64,000 nucleotides of DNA from Staphylococcus equorum (lineage in GTDB: Bacteria; Bacillota; Bacilli; Staphylococcales; Staphylococcaceae), in assembly GCF_029531845.1 (NCBI RefSeq), contig NZ_JAMBPV010000006.1, forward strand, positions 62,001 through 126,000. The letters are read 5' to 3'. The translations under genes and the position numbers were made by a program. The notes beneath the pieces were generated by a model, which was not told where the DNA came from, made no database searches, and was given only the letters and a program-made list of their open reading frames with translations. Below are positions 17,800 through 25,731 of this stretch, piece by piece. Position 1 is the stretch's first letter, and the number at the start of each line of letters is the position of its first letter.

Positions 17800-18852
17800 A
17801 TGAAAATAGAACTTGGTTTGACGTCATTTGCAGATAATATTGATATTCATATGGAAAGTGGACGACAAGCAGCTATAAGTAATGGACAAAGAATTAGAAA
17901 TATAATAGAAGAAATAGAAACAGCTGACCGATATGGTTTAGATGTATATGGTTTGGGAGAACATCATCGAGCAGATTATGCAGTTTCTGATCCCGTTACA
18001 GTTTTAGCAGCAGCAGCACGAAATACAACTCATATAAAGTTGAGTAGCGCAGTAACAGTATTATCTTCGGATGACCCTGTTCGAGTCTATGAACGTTTCT
18101 CTACATTAAATGCAGTTTCTAATGGACGTGCAGAAATAATGGTGGGTAGAGGCTCATTTATTGAATCATTTCCCTTGTTTGGCTATGAGTTAAAAGATTA
18201 TGAACAACTCTTTAATGAGAAAATAGATTTATTAATGAACATTAATAAACATGAAATTGTAAATTGGGAAGGACAGCTGAGACCTTCTATTGAGAACTTA
18301 AGTGTTTATCCTAAAGTGGAAAATGGGCCTTTACCAATTACGATTGCAACTGGAGGGACACCAGAATCTTCATTAAAAGCAGGAGCATTAGGATTACCTA
18401 TAACTTATGCTATAATTGGCGGTGACCCAAAAAGGTTTAGAAGAAACATAGATATGTATAAATCTATTGCTAAGTCTTACGGACATAATATAAATGAATT
18501 GCCTATTGCTACGCATTCCTGGGGTTATATTGCTGAAACAGATGAGCTAGCAAAACGTGAGTTTTTCCCATCGGTAAAAGCGAGTCATGATATATTAGCC
18601 AAAGAACGGGGCTGGCCACCATATGATGAAAACAGCTTTGATCGTGAAGCAGGTCCACATGGCGCTTTATATGTTGGAAGTCCGGAAACCGTTGCACAAA
18701 AGATAATTGAAACAATAGAAACACTAGGCCTTACTCGTTTTATGCTTCACACACCCGTAGGCTCTATGCCACATGATAAAACAATCAATACAATTAAATT
18801 ATTAGCAGAGCGAGTAAAACCTATTGTAGATAAATATTTTGAAAACAAATAA
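17800..18852 (+). CDS. LLM class flavin-dependent oxidoreductase
   Basis: A 350-residue luciferase-like monooxygenase-family protein (FMN/F420 TIM barrel). Typical features are GLTSFADN at the start, GLGEHHRADYAVSDP near 55-69, KLSSAVTVLSSDDPVRVYE near 89-107, GRAEIMVGRGSF near 113-124 and the IATGGTPESS loop. Members of this subgroup are often of unknown substrate. GAGGTGATTAT precedes the ATG and a consensus promoter lies upstream. A small membrane protein gene follows 14 nt downstream and is probably in the same transcript. Confidence 0.88.
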   Translation: MKIELGLTSFADNIDIHMESGRQAAISNGQRIRNIIEEIETADRYGLDVYGLGEHHRADYAVSDPVTVLAAAARNTTHIKLSSAVTVLSSDDPVRVYERFSTLNAVSNGRAEIMVGRGSFIESFPLFGYELKDYEQLFNEKIDLLMNINKHEIVNWEGQLRPSIENLSVYPKVENGPLPITIATGGTPESSLKAGALGLPITYAIIGGDPKRFRRNIDMYKSIAKSYGHNINELPIATHSWGYIAETDELAKREFFPSVKASHDILAKERGWPPYDENSFDREAGPHGALYVGSPETVAQKIIETIETLGLTRFMLHTPVGSMPHDKTINTIKLLAERVKPIVDKYFENK

Positions 18853-18866
18853 AAGGAGCGTTTATA

Positions 18867-19226
18867 ATGATATTTCGTTATTTAACAAATTTAAAATTAG
18901 CTAAAGAATTATATGGTGCATCAAAACCTAAACTTAAAGGTGACCAATCAATGAAAGAATCTTTTGTTGAAGTATTTAATTTGCCATCAAATGCAGTGCC
19001 TTTGGCAGGAGCGCTTGAAGCATTAAGTGCTGTATTTTTCGTTTTAAGCTTTGCAAGTAAAAGATTATCACGTATTGCATCACTTTTAACAATTTCAGTT
19101 TTAGGTGTAGCAGCATTTAAACACTTTGAAGCAGGACATGGTAAAGCAGGTGCTAAACATGCATTAGATTTATCAGGTTTAGCAGCATTAAGCTTCTTAG
19201 ATACAATTGATCTTAAGAAAAAATAA
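18867..19226 (+). CDS. Small DoxX-like membrane protein
   Basis: A 119-residue protein with a polar N-terminal third (KLKGDQSMKESFVEVFNLP) and about three hydrophobic segments (GALEALSAVFFVLSF, SLLTISVLGVAAF and a C-terminal one). The layout and the Gly-Glu in the first helix resemble DoxX-like small membrane proteins, but the match is by eye only. AAAGGAGCG precedes the ATG. It follows the flavin oxidoreductase by 14 nt, so the two may act together, for instance in a redox or detoxification role; this is inference. Confidence 0.65.
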   Translation: MIFRYLTNLKLAKELYGASKPKLKGDQSMKESFVEVFNLPSNAVPLAGALEALSAVFFVLSFASKRLSRIASLLTISVLGVAAFKHFEAGHGKAGAKHALDLSGLAALSFLDTIDLKKK

Positions 19227-19269
19227 TAATGATTAAATTTAATCATTTAAAATAGCAATTGCTTAATAT

Positions 19270-19317
19270 GCACAGTAAACGTTGGATGATAGTCTAACAT
19301 TTGCTGTGCTTTTTTTA
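19270..19317 (+). terminator. Terminator of the LLM/DoxX-like operon
   Basis: GCACAG...CTGTGC forms the base of an interrupted long stem (19270-19309), followed by a run of eight T. Confidence 0.88.
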
Positions 19318-19576
19318 TAAATACATATGACTCATTAAAAATATCAAAATGTATTATTTTAAATAGAGATATTTGATAATTGAAATTTTTATGCCTATGT
19401 CATTTTTTAGTAATAAAAAGGGTAAATGAACAACTAAAATTTAAAAATAAAAATAAAAGATTAAAAAAAGAGTAGGAATTATTCATATTTTTCATAGTTA
19501 AGCATATTGAATTGAAGGCATAAAATAGGATAAAATTAAGTTATTAACGTCAAGAAATAACAAAAGGAGTGGTTTT
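19318..19576. other. AT-rich upstream region of sarR
   Basis: No gene is seen. The stretch is strongly A-rich (poly-A blocks at 19440-19470) and probably contains the sarR promoter, but no clear -35/-10 pair could be chosen. Confidence 0.4.
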
Positions 19577-19924
19577 GTGAATGAACAAAATTTCAAGTCA
19601 CTAAATGAACTTATTGTAACTTATCAACAAGGTAGGCATTTTTTTAAAACAGCGAAAAAAAACTATAAACTCAATTATGAAGAAGTACTAATATTAAATT
19701 ATCTTTATAATTGTAAGGAAAATGAGGTCACAGCAAAAGCAATTGCTCAATACTCAGAATTGAAACCATACTATTTAACCAAGGCTTTGCAAAAGCTTAT
19801 AAAAATGGATTTTTTAAATAAAAAAAGAAGTAATGTTGATGAAAGAACTGTGGTAGTATATATAAATCAAGCGCAACGTGATAAAATTAATCAACTTATT
19901 GATAACTTACAGAAACAGTTTTAA
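19577..19924 (+). CDS. sarR: SarR, SarA-family transcriptional regulator
   Basis: A 115-residue single-domain winged-helix protein. The segment LNYEEVLILNYLY, the recognition-helix region SELKPYYLTKALQKL and the wing KKRSNVDERTVVVYI match SarR of S. aureus as I remember it, and the length is identical. SarR dimers bind AT-rich DNA and, in S. aureus, repress sarA promoters. The start is GTG at 19577 with AAAAGGAG upstream. In S. aureus the urease operon is the neighbour of sarR (from memory); here a PTS IIC-like gene follows instead. Confidence 0.88.
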   Translation: MNEQNFKSLNELIVTYQQGRHFFKTAKKNYKLNYEEVLILNYLYNCKENEVTAKAIAQYSELKPYYLTKALQKLIKMDFLNKKRSNVDERTVVVYINQAQRDKINQLIDNLQKQF

Positions 19925-20033
19925 ACTACATAAATGCTTGGTGACAATAAGGTTGTACATGATATTTAATAATTAGAATATTCTGAATAATGTAATTTTA
20001 TAATTATAATTATATATATTACAAAAATATGAT

Positions 20034-20061
20034 TTGAGAACCAAATTAAATGTGCTATACT
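20034..20061 (+). promoter_or_regulatory. Promoter of the PfoR-like gene
   Basis: TTGAGA (20034-20039), a 16-nt spacer and TATACT (20056-20061) form a good sigma-A promoter with a predicted start near 20068. Confidence 0.65.
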
Positions 20062-20073
20062 GATATTTGTCTA

Positions 20074-20088
20074 ATGAAAGCGCATACA
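20074..20088 (+). promoter_or_regulatory. cre (CcpA) site in the PfoR-like gene leader
   Basis: ATGAAAGCGCATACA matches WTGNAANCGNWNNCW at every position. It lies just downstream of the predicted transcription start, a classic place for CcpA roadblock repression in glucose. Confidence 0.75.
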
Positions 20089-20111
20089 AAACGGTTTGGA
20101 AAGGTGTTTTT

Positions 20112-21191
20112 ATGAATTTATTAATCGGGATCATATTTTTAGGGATTGTTTTAGCTTTGTTTACATTGTTCACGAGTAAAGCACCAAATGGAGGCAAGGC
20201 CATGGGGGCCCTTGCTAACGCAGCTATTGCTTCATTTTTAGTGGAAGCTTTTCATAAATACGTAGGCGGGGACTTGTTTGGTATTCCATTCTTAGGAGAG
20301 TTAGGTGAAGCTGCTGGAGGACTTGGTGGCGTAGCAGCAGCAGGACTTGTAGCCTTAGCTATGGGTGTATCTCCAGTTTATGCATTTGTAATTGCTGTCT
20401 CATGTGGAAGCATGGATTTATTACCTGGCTTTGTTGCAGCTTATATTGCGAGTTTTGGTATGAAATGGATGGAACAGAAATTACCAGATGGACTTGATTT
20501 AATAGCTGCGATTATTGTTATCGCACCTATTACACGTTTAATTGCAATTGGTACAACACCGTTAGTAGATGCGACATTATTACAAATTGGAAATATCATT
20601 AAAGAATCTACGACTTCAAGTCCTATTCTTATGGGAATTGTGCTTGGTGGTATTATTACTGTTGTTGCTACTGCCCCTTTAAGTTCAATGGCATTAACAG
20701 CACTGCTTGGATTAACTGGTACGCCAATGGCCATTGGCGCTTTAGCAGTATTTGGGTCATCGTTTATGAACTTTGTATTATTTAAGCGTATGAAATTTGG
20801 AGATCGTAAAACAACGATTTCAGTTGCTATAGAACCTTTATCCCAAGCAGATATTGTGACAGCGAATCCAGTGCCAGTATATTTAACAAACTTTGTAGGT
20901 GGAGCGCTCTCAGGCGTAATTATCTCTATGTTTGGTTTAGTAAATGAGGCGACAGGAACAGCTACACCGATTGCTGGACTTATGGTTATGTTTGGATTTA
21001 ATAATGCATTAACAGTAATAATCGTGGCACTGATGTGTGCATCAGGTAGCGCACTTTGTGGTTATATAGGCTCAGTCATTTTCAAAAACTATCCTATCGT
21101 CACCAAAGATGAATTACAAAATGGCACAATGCCGAAAAAGGTTAAACAATATTATAAATTTAAAAAGCAATGCATCGAAAGTTTAGCTTAA
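20112..21191 (+). CDS. PTS EIIC-like membrane protein (PfoR family)
   Basis: A 359-residue polytopic protein of the PTS_EIIC_2/PfoR group: many Gly/Ala-rich membrane helices, with GMKWMEQKLPDGLDL and GTTPLVDATLLQIGN loops and no IIA or IIB domain. PfoR was named as a regulator of perfringolysin in Clostridium, but the fold is that of a sugar permease, and the substrate is unknown. ATG 20112 is chosen because GGAAAGGTG stands upstream; the earlier in-frame TTG has no site. The perfect cre site argues for a carbon-source transporter. It is monocistronic with a terminator shared with the convergent ABC genes. Confidence 0.82.
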   Translation: MNLLIGIIFLGIVLALFTLFTSKAPNGGKAMGALANAAIASFLVEAFHKYVGGDLFGIPFLGELGEAAGGLGGVAAAGLVALAMGVSPVYAFVIAVSCGSMDLLPGFVAAYIASFGMKWMEQKLPDGLDLIAAIIVIAPITRLIAIGTTPLVDATLLQIGNIIKESTTSSPILMGIVLGGIITVVATAPLSSMALTALLGLTGTPMAIGALAVFGSSFMNFVLFKRMKFGDRKTTISVAIEPLSQADIVTANPVPVYLTNFVGGALSGVIISMFGLVNEATGTATPIAGLMVMFGFNNALTVIIVALMCASGSALCGYIGSVIFKNYPIVTKDELQNGTMPKKVKQYYKFKKQCIESLA

Positions 21192-21207
21192 ATTTCGTAT
21201 AACATAT

Positions 21208-21257
21208 AAAAAACAAACTGTTAACTGAAATAACATTTCAGAAACAGTTTGTTTTTT
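21208..21257. terminator. Bidirectional terminator
   Basis: An AAAAAACAAACTGTT/AACAGTTTGTTTTTT stem with extra pairing in the loop (CTGAAAT/ATTTCAG) separates the convergent PfoR-like gene and the ABC transporter operon. Confidence 0.92.
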
Positions 21258-21272
21258 GCTTGATATCTTTAA

Positions 21273-21971
21273 TTAAGAAGCATTTGCTCTCAAGTAACGC
21301 GTCGTATTACGTTCCATTTTCGCAAAGATGAACTCTAATATTATTGCTAACAACCAGTAAAATAAAGCTGCTACTGTATATACAGGAATAAAACGATAAC
21401 CTTCATTTGCAATTACGCGACTGACTGCCATAATTTCAGTTACTTGAACAGCAAATGCTAGGGAAGTACCTTTGATTAACATAATGAATTGATTTTCGAT
21501 GTTAGGCAATGCATAAGCAAAAGCTTGTGGTAATACAATTTCTTTGTAAATGCTGAACCTTGATAGTCCGACTGTTTGTGCAGCTTCAATTTGAGTCTGG
21601 TCTACAGATTGAAGACCGCCTTTAATTGATTCGGAAAGATAAGCGACGGCATGAAAAGAAAATACAATAAAGGCAATCGCTAAAGGTGAGAATATATCAG
21701 GATTGATTGCCCAAGTGAACTGATCATTTAAAAAGAGTATAAATGAAGGTATTCCATAATATAGTATAAATAATTGAACAATTAATGGTGTACTTCTAAA
21801 AAATGAATTATATACGATTATAAGTTGAGATAAGACAGGTACACGTTTGATACGAATAATCGCAAATAGCGTTCCGATAATAAGACCCACGAGCATAGCC
21901 ACAATAGAAATAATAATTGTATTTGGTACGCCTTTAAGAACTTCACTTATAGTAGATAAAATGAATGACAA
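21273..21971 (-). CDS. Polar amino-acid ABC transporter permease 2
   Basis: A 232-residue HisM-type permease with about five membrane helices and the EAA-like loop (IEAAQTVGLSRFSIYKEIVL) that docks on the ATPase. It is the last gene of a four-gene operon (ATPase, binding protein, two permeases). The start is TTG at 21971, supported by AAGGAGGG nine bases upstream; no ATG is better placed. The closest arrangement I know with two separate permeases is the TcyL/TcyM cystine system of B. subtilis, so a sulfur amino acid or related compound is a reasonable but unproven substrate. Confidence 0.87.
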   Translation of the reverse strand: MSFILSTISEVLKGVPNTIIISIVAMLVGLIIGTLFAIIRIKRVPVLSQLIIVYNSFFRSTPLIVQLFILYYGIPSFILFLNDQFTWAINPDIFSPLAIAFIVFSFHAVAYLSESIKGGLQSVDQTQIEAAQTVGLSRFSIYKEIVLPQAFAYALPNIENQFIMLIKGTSLAFAVQVTEIMAVSRVIANEGYRFIPVYTVAALFYWLLAIILEFIFAKMERNTTRYLRANAS

Positions 21972-21985
21972 AATGATTTCCCTCC

Positions 21986-22669
21986 TTAAACGCTATATGG
22001 TTTTTGTGTACGTTTATTAATTAAAGTAAAGCTACCTTGAATAATAAGGGCAATAATCCAATATATGATTGAAATTACGATATAAACTTCTAGCATACCG
22101 AGTCCGTAATTGTTTCCAATGATTAGTTTGACTTGTCCCATCATATCGATGATACCTATGGTGAAAGCTAACGAAGTGTCTTTTACCAGTTCTATGATTT
22201 GAGTAGTTAAGTTAGGTATACTATTTCGTAAAGCTTGAGGTATAATAATATCTTTTAAAATCCTTGGATGAGATAAACCAATCGTTAAACCAGCTTCGAT
22301 TTGACTATAATCTACGGATTGATAACCTGCTCTGATGATTTCAGAAAGGTATGCACCTGTATGTAAAGTGAATGCTAAGATAACAAAAAACAATCTACTG
22401 AAATGGTTAATATCTATATGAATGAGTAACAATAATTGTGGTAATGCAAAATACACTAAAAAGAGTTGTAATAATAAAGGCGTACTCCGTATAAATGAAA
22501 GATAAATTCTTACAATAGGAGCGAGTATTTTTGTCTTTTTAATACGAATCATTGCTAAAATAAAACCAAGTATGATTGCGAAAAAGAGTGAAACAACAAT
22601 CATCAATAAAGTTAAGGGTAATTGTTGTAATACTTGTCCAAATAAATCTAACCAATTTACTGATCCCAT
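21986..22669 (-). CDS. Polar amino-acid ABC transporter permease 1
   Basis: A 227-residue HisM-type permease, paralogous to the next gene, with the EAA-like loop IEAGLTIGLSHPRILKDIII and five predicted helices. Its ATG overlaps the stop of the binding-protein gene by one base (TAATG), showing translational coupling. Together with the other permease it should form a heterodimeric channel. The substrate cannot be read from the permease itself. Confidence 0.88.
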   Translation of the reverse strand: MGSVNWLDLFGQVLQQLPLTLLMIVVSLFFAIILGFILAMIRIKKTKILAPIVRIYLSFIRSTPLLLQLFLVYFALPQLLLLIHIDINHFSRLFFVILAFTLHTGAYLSEIIRAGYQSVDYSQIEAGLTIGLSHPRILKDIIIPQALRNSIPNLTTQIIELVKDTSLAFTIGIIDMMGQVKLIIGNNYGLGMLEVYIVISIIYWIIALIIQGSFTLINKRTQKPYSV

Positions 22670-23523
22670 TATTTTGCCACCTCCAATTTCTCTTTCTGCT
22701 TATTGATTTCACTTAAGTCATCAAAGACATTAATATCGAAATATTTTTTGGAAAGTGATTGTAATTTGCCTTCATCTTTAAGTTCTTGGGTTGCACGATC
22801 TACGTCATCGTGAAGTTTTTGGTGTTTTTTATTATAAACAATATGCAATGGTTCTTTCTTCACAATACCTCCTATTTTAACGTCGGCATTAATTTGTTCC
22901 TGAATTGCTTTATATGTGTTCCAATTTAAAAACATGGCATCCCGACGTCCTTGGCTGACCATTTTTAAGTTGTCTCCATTTGAAGGTTCTTGTATTGTAT
23001 TGATGTCAATTTTGGAACTATTGTCTTTGTTAAATTGCGTAAGTATAGAATATAAACCACCACTTGGCGCCATGGGAGTGATTTTTTCACCAGGTAAATC
23101 TTGTAAACTATGTATGTCATTATTGTCTTTGTTTACAACTAATAAGGGTAACGCATAACTGTAAGGCACATCTTGATAGAGAAATTGTTTTTCACGTTCT
23201 GGTGTTTTGAAAAACCAATTTATGCCCATATCAAATTTACCTGAACCAATCCCCACTAAATTCGATTCCTCTTCACCAACTTCATATTTAAAATCATATT
23301 GTGGTAATTTCTTTTCAAGCAATTTCATATAATCCATATCTAATCCGACAAACTCATTATCTTTATTTGTATATAAATAAGGTGGATTAACTTCAGCAGA
23401 AAGTGCTACTTTAACTTGTTTTTTCTGAGATTTATTATCGGAAGTATCATTGTTACCACATGCTGTTAATACGGAAACCATCATTAACATTAATAAAACC
23501 ATGAAACTTCTTTTTAATGTCAT
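22669..23523 (-). CDS. ABC transporter substrate-binding lipoprotein, amino-acid type
   Basis: A 284-residue lipoprotein with signal peptide and lipobox VLTAC (C22), then an SBP_bac_3 fold (VALSAEVNPPYLYTNKDNEF, GLDMDYMKLLEKKLP, GKFDMGINWFFKTPERE). The family binds polar amino acids; the tryptophan-rich DMGINWFF pocket region differs from ordinary glutamine or histidine binders. Its start overlaps the ATPase stop by four bases (ATGA) and its stop overlaps the permease start. A divergent SfnB-like flavoprotein gene suggests the ligand may be an organosulfur compound; this is inference. Confidence 0.88.
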   Translation of the reverse strand: MTLKRSFMVLLMLMMVSVLTACGNNDTSDNKSQKKQVKVALSAEVNPPYLYTNKDNEFVGLDMDYMKLLEKKLPQYDFKYEVGEEESNLVGIGSGKFDMGINWFFKTPEREKQFLYQDVPYSYALPLLVVNKDNNDIHSLQDLPGEKITPMAPSGGLYSILTQFNKDNSSKIDINTIQEPSNGDNLKMVSQGRRDAMFLNWNTYKAIQEQINADVKIGGIVKKEPLHIVYNKKHQKLHDDVDRATQELKDEGKLQSLSKKYFDINVFDDLSEINKQKEKLEVAK

Positions 23524-24269
23524 TGAATGTCACGCTCCGTTTCAACTCTATTTAAAAAGCGATGGATTCTTTCAGACTTTGAATTTTCCAACACTTCTTG
23601 TGGCGTCCCACGATGGATAATTTGACCATCATCAATAAATATAACTTGGTCAGCAATAGCCTTTGCAAATTGTATTTCATGTGTAACGAGCACCATCGTC
23701 ATACCTTCTTGAGCGATAGATCTAATCAGAGATAAAACACTTTGAATCGATTCAGGATCTAAAGCAGAAGTAGGTTCATCTAGTAAAAGAACTTTTGGAT
23801 TGAGTGCAAGTGCACGAATAATACCTATACGTTGGCTTTGACCTCCGGATAGCTGAATAGGGTATTTATCTTGTTGATTTAATAAATTCACGCGTTCTAA
23901 ATAAGACGTAGCAATATCGTTAGCTTGTTTGGCATTATAATTTTGACCATGTATTAAACCTAAAGTGATATTTTCAAGTATTGTTTTGTTTTTAAACAAA
24001 TTATAATTTTGAAACACCATAGCTGATTTTTGACGTAATTTGGCAATGTCTTTATTTGTATGGTGCGCAGCATCAAATGTTTCATCCCCAATTTGAATGG
24101 TGCCAGATTTAGGAAGTGCTAGCGCATTTAACGTTCTAAGTAAGGTTGTCTTCCCAGAGCCACTCGGCCCTATAATTGCAGTAACGGTGCCTTGTGCTTG
24201 TGCAAACCCGACATCGTTAAGTATCGTGTTCTCGTTGTATTTGTGTATGAGATTTTTAACTGTAATCAT
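23520..24269 (-). CDS. Amino-acid ABC transporter ATP-binding protein
   Basis: A 249-residue ABC ATPase of the GlnQ/HisP type. Walker A is GPSGSGKTT (34-42), the signature is LSGGQSQR, Walker B is VLLLDEPT, followed by the D-loop SALDPE and switch histidine in VTHEI. It is the first gene of the operon and drives import through the two downstream permeases. The ribosome-binding site is the G-rich run GGGGG upstream of ATG 24269. The promoter lies in the 150-bp region shared with the divergent flavoprotein gene. Confidence 0.92.
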   Translation of the reverse strand: MITVKNLIHKYNENTILNDVGFAQAQGTVTAIIGPSGSGKTTLLRTLNALALPKSGTIQIGDETFDAAHHTNKDIAKLRQKSAMVFQNYNLFKNKTILENITLGLIHGQNYNAKQANDIATSYLERVNLLNQQDKYPIQLSGGQSQRIGIIRALALNPKVLLLDEPTSALDPESIQSVLSLIRSIAQEGMTMVLVTHEIQFAKAIADQVIFIDDGQIIHRGTPQEVLENSKSERIHRFLNRVETERDIQ

Positions 24270-24419
24270 TCAATTTCCCCCAGTATGTCAATAAATACAA
24301 AGTATCATATTAATTCTTATCGGTAAAGTAGGGATTTAGTGCTGAAAAGCTTTCTTTCAATAATAGCGAGTGTTAAACTAAGTTTAAATAGTATTAAAGT
24401 TAATTATGAGGTGATGAAA

Positions 24420-25571
24420 GTGAATTATTCCGCATTAATACATACGGATATTCAAGAAAAATGGATTGCAAAACTAGATACAGTTAAAACGCAATTTAAA
24501 GAGAGAGCGGAATATAATGATATTCATTCACGTTTTCCATATGAAAATGTTGAATGGCTAGTGAAAGAAGGATACACATTGCTAACTTTACCTAAATCAT
24601 ATGGTGGTGAAGGGGCAACTGTTGAAGATATGGTTATATTACAAAGCTATTTAGGCTCTATTGATGGCGCGACTGCACTTTCAATAGGTTGGCATTTAAG
24701 TGTAGTAGGTCAATTATATGAACAACAAATGTGGGAACCAGCTATGCTAAATCACTTTGCTGAAGCAGTGAAAAATGGAGCGTTAGTAAATAGAGCAGTT
24801 AGTGAAGCTGAGACTGGCAGCCCAACACGTGGAGGAAGACCCGCGACAAATGCTGTTAAAGTAGATGAGGGTTTTGTTGTTAATGGAGTAAAAACGTTTA
24901 CTTCAATGAGTAAAGGACTGACCCATTTTGTTGTGAGTGCTTATTACGAAGACATCGATCAAGTTGGCTTTTTCTTAATCGAAAAAGATACACCTGGTGT
25001 AGAAATTGCAGATAACTGGAATATGGTAGGTATGCGTGCAACTGAAAGTCATGATTTATTATTAAATGATGTACATATCCCACAAGAAAACTTTGTTGAA
25101 ATAAGAGGCGCGGGTGGCAAAAAACCGAATGGCTGGATTTTACATATACCAAGTGTGTATCTTGGTATTGCACAAGCAGCAAGAGATTATGCTGTTGATT
25201 TTGCGAAAAATTATAGTCCAAATAGTATTGAAGGCACAATCGGTGATATACCAACTGTGCAACAAAATGTTGGAAAGATGGAAGCGCAATTATTATCTGC
25301 ACGCCATTTCTTGTGGAGCACAGCGGCTTTATATAACCATGAGGTTTCAGGTAGCCAAATATGGAATGAAACCTCAGCAAGTAAAGTGTTGGTAATGAAT
25401 CAAGGCTTAGAAGTTATAGATATTGCTATGCGTATTGTTGGTGCTAAAAGCCTTCAAATGGAAAGACCATTACAACGCTATTATAGAGATATGCGTGCAG
25501 GTTTACACAATCCTCCGATGGAAGACATGGCATATACGAACATTGCACATAGTGTTTTAGATCATTTTTAA
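24420..25571 (+). CDS. Acyl-CoA dehydrogenase-family flavoprotein (SfnB/DszC-like)
   Basis: A 383-residue FMN/FAD protein with the acyl-CoA dehydrogenase fold: an N-terminal helical domain, the mid-domain (SEAETGSPTRGG, NGVKTFTSMSKG, MVGMRATESHDL) and a C-terminal helical domain (QLLSARHFLW, RIVGAKSLQMERPLQRYYRD). In this subgroup many proteins are monooxygenases of sulfur compounds (SfnB, DszC) rather than fatty-acid dehydrogenases. GTG 24420 is chosen for the GAGGTGAT spacing; ATG 24414 is possible. It is divergent from the amino-acid ABC operon, which suggests uptake plus oxidation of one substrate; the substrate itself is unknown. Confidence 0.85.
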   Translation: MNYSALIHTDIQEKWIAKLDTVKTQFKERAEYNDIHSRFPYENVEWLVKEGYTLLTLPKSYGGEGATVEDMVILQSYLGSIDGATALSIGWHLSVVGQLYEQQMWEPAMLNHFAEAVKNGALVNRAVSEAETGSPTRGGRPATNAVKVDEGFVVNGVKTFTSMSKGLTHFVVSAYYEDIDQVGFFLIEKDTPGVEIADNWNMVGMRATESHDLLLNDVHIPQENFVEIRGAGGKKPNGWILHIPSVYLGIAQAARDYAVDFAKNYSPNSIEGTIGDIPTVQQNVGKMEAQLLSARHFLWSTAALYNHEVSGSQIWNETSASKVLVMNQGLEVIDIAMRIVGAKSLQMERPLQRYYRDMRAGLHNPPMEDMAYTNIAHSVLDHF

Positions 25572-25590
25572 TAAATATATAGAAACAGTT

Positions 25591-25628
25591 AAAATACATT
25601 TAGACAAATTGTCTAAATGTATTTTTTG
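25591..25628 (+). terminator. Terminator of the SfnB-like gene
   Basis: AAAATACATTTAGACA (25591-25606) pairs perfectly with its complement at 25610-25625 around a 3-nt loop, followed by T residues. Confidence 0.92.
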
Positions 25629-25663
25629 CTGTTTAAAAAATATGAAGATACTTATGATTGCTA

Positions 25664-25692
25664 TTGTAAATTTACTTTAGTCATTATATAAT
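25664..25692 (+). promoter_or_regulatory. fhuD2 promoter
   Basis: TTGTAA (25664-25669), 17 nt and a consensus TATAAT (25687-25692) predict a start near 25699, immediately before the Fur box. Confidence 0.75.
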
Positions 25693-25702
25693 TAATTGGT
25701 AG

Positions 25703-25717
25703 TGATAATCATTTTCA
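25703..25717 (+). promoter_or_regulatory. Fur box of fhuD2
   Basis: TGATAATCATTTTCA matches the 7-1-7 Fur consensus TGATAATnATTATCA with one mismatch and overlaps the start of transcription, so iron-loaded Fur should repress the gene. Confidence 0.85.
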
Positions 25718-25731
25718 ATGGAGGAAAAATT

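Noticed and set aside
24270..24345. CymR-like site between the ABC operon and the SfnB-like gene
   Set aside because: A TACCGATAAGAATTA stretch is suggestive, but I could not recall the consensus firmly enough to call it.
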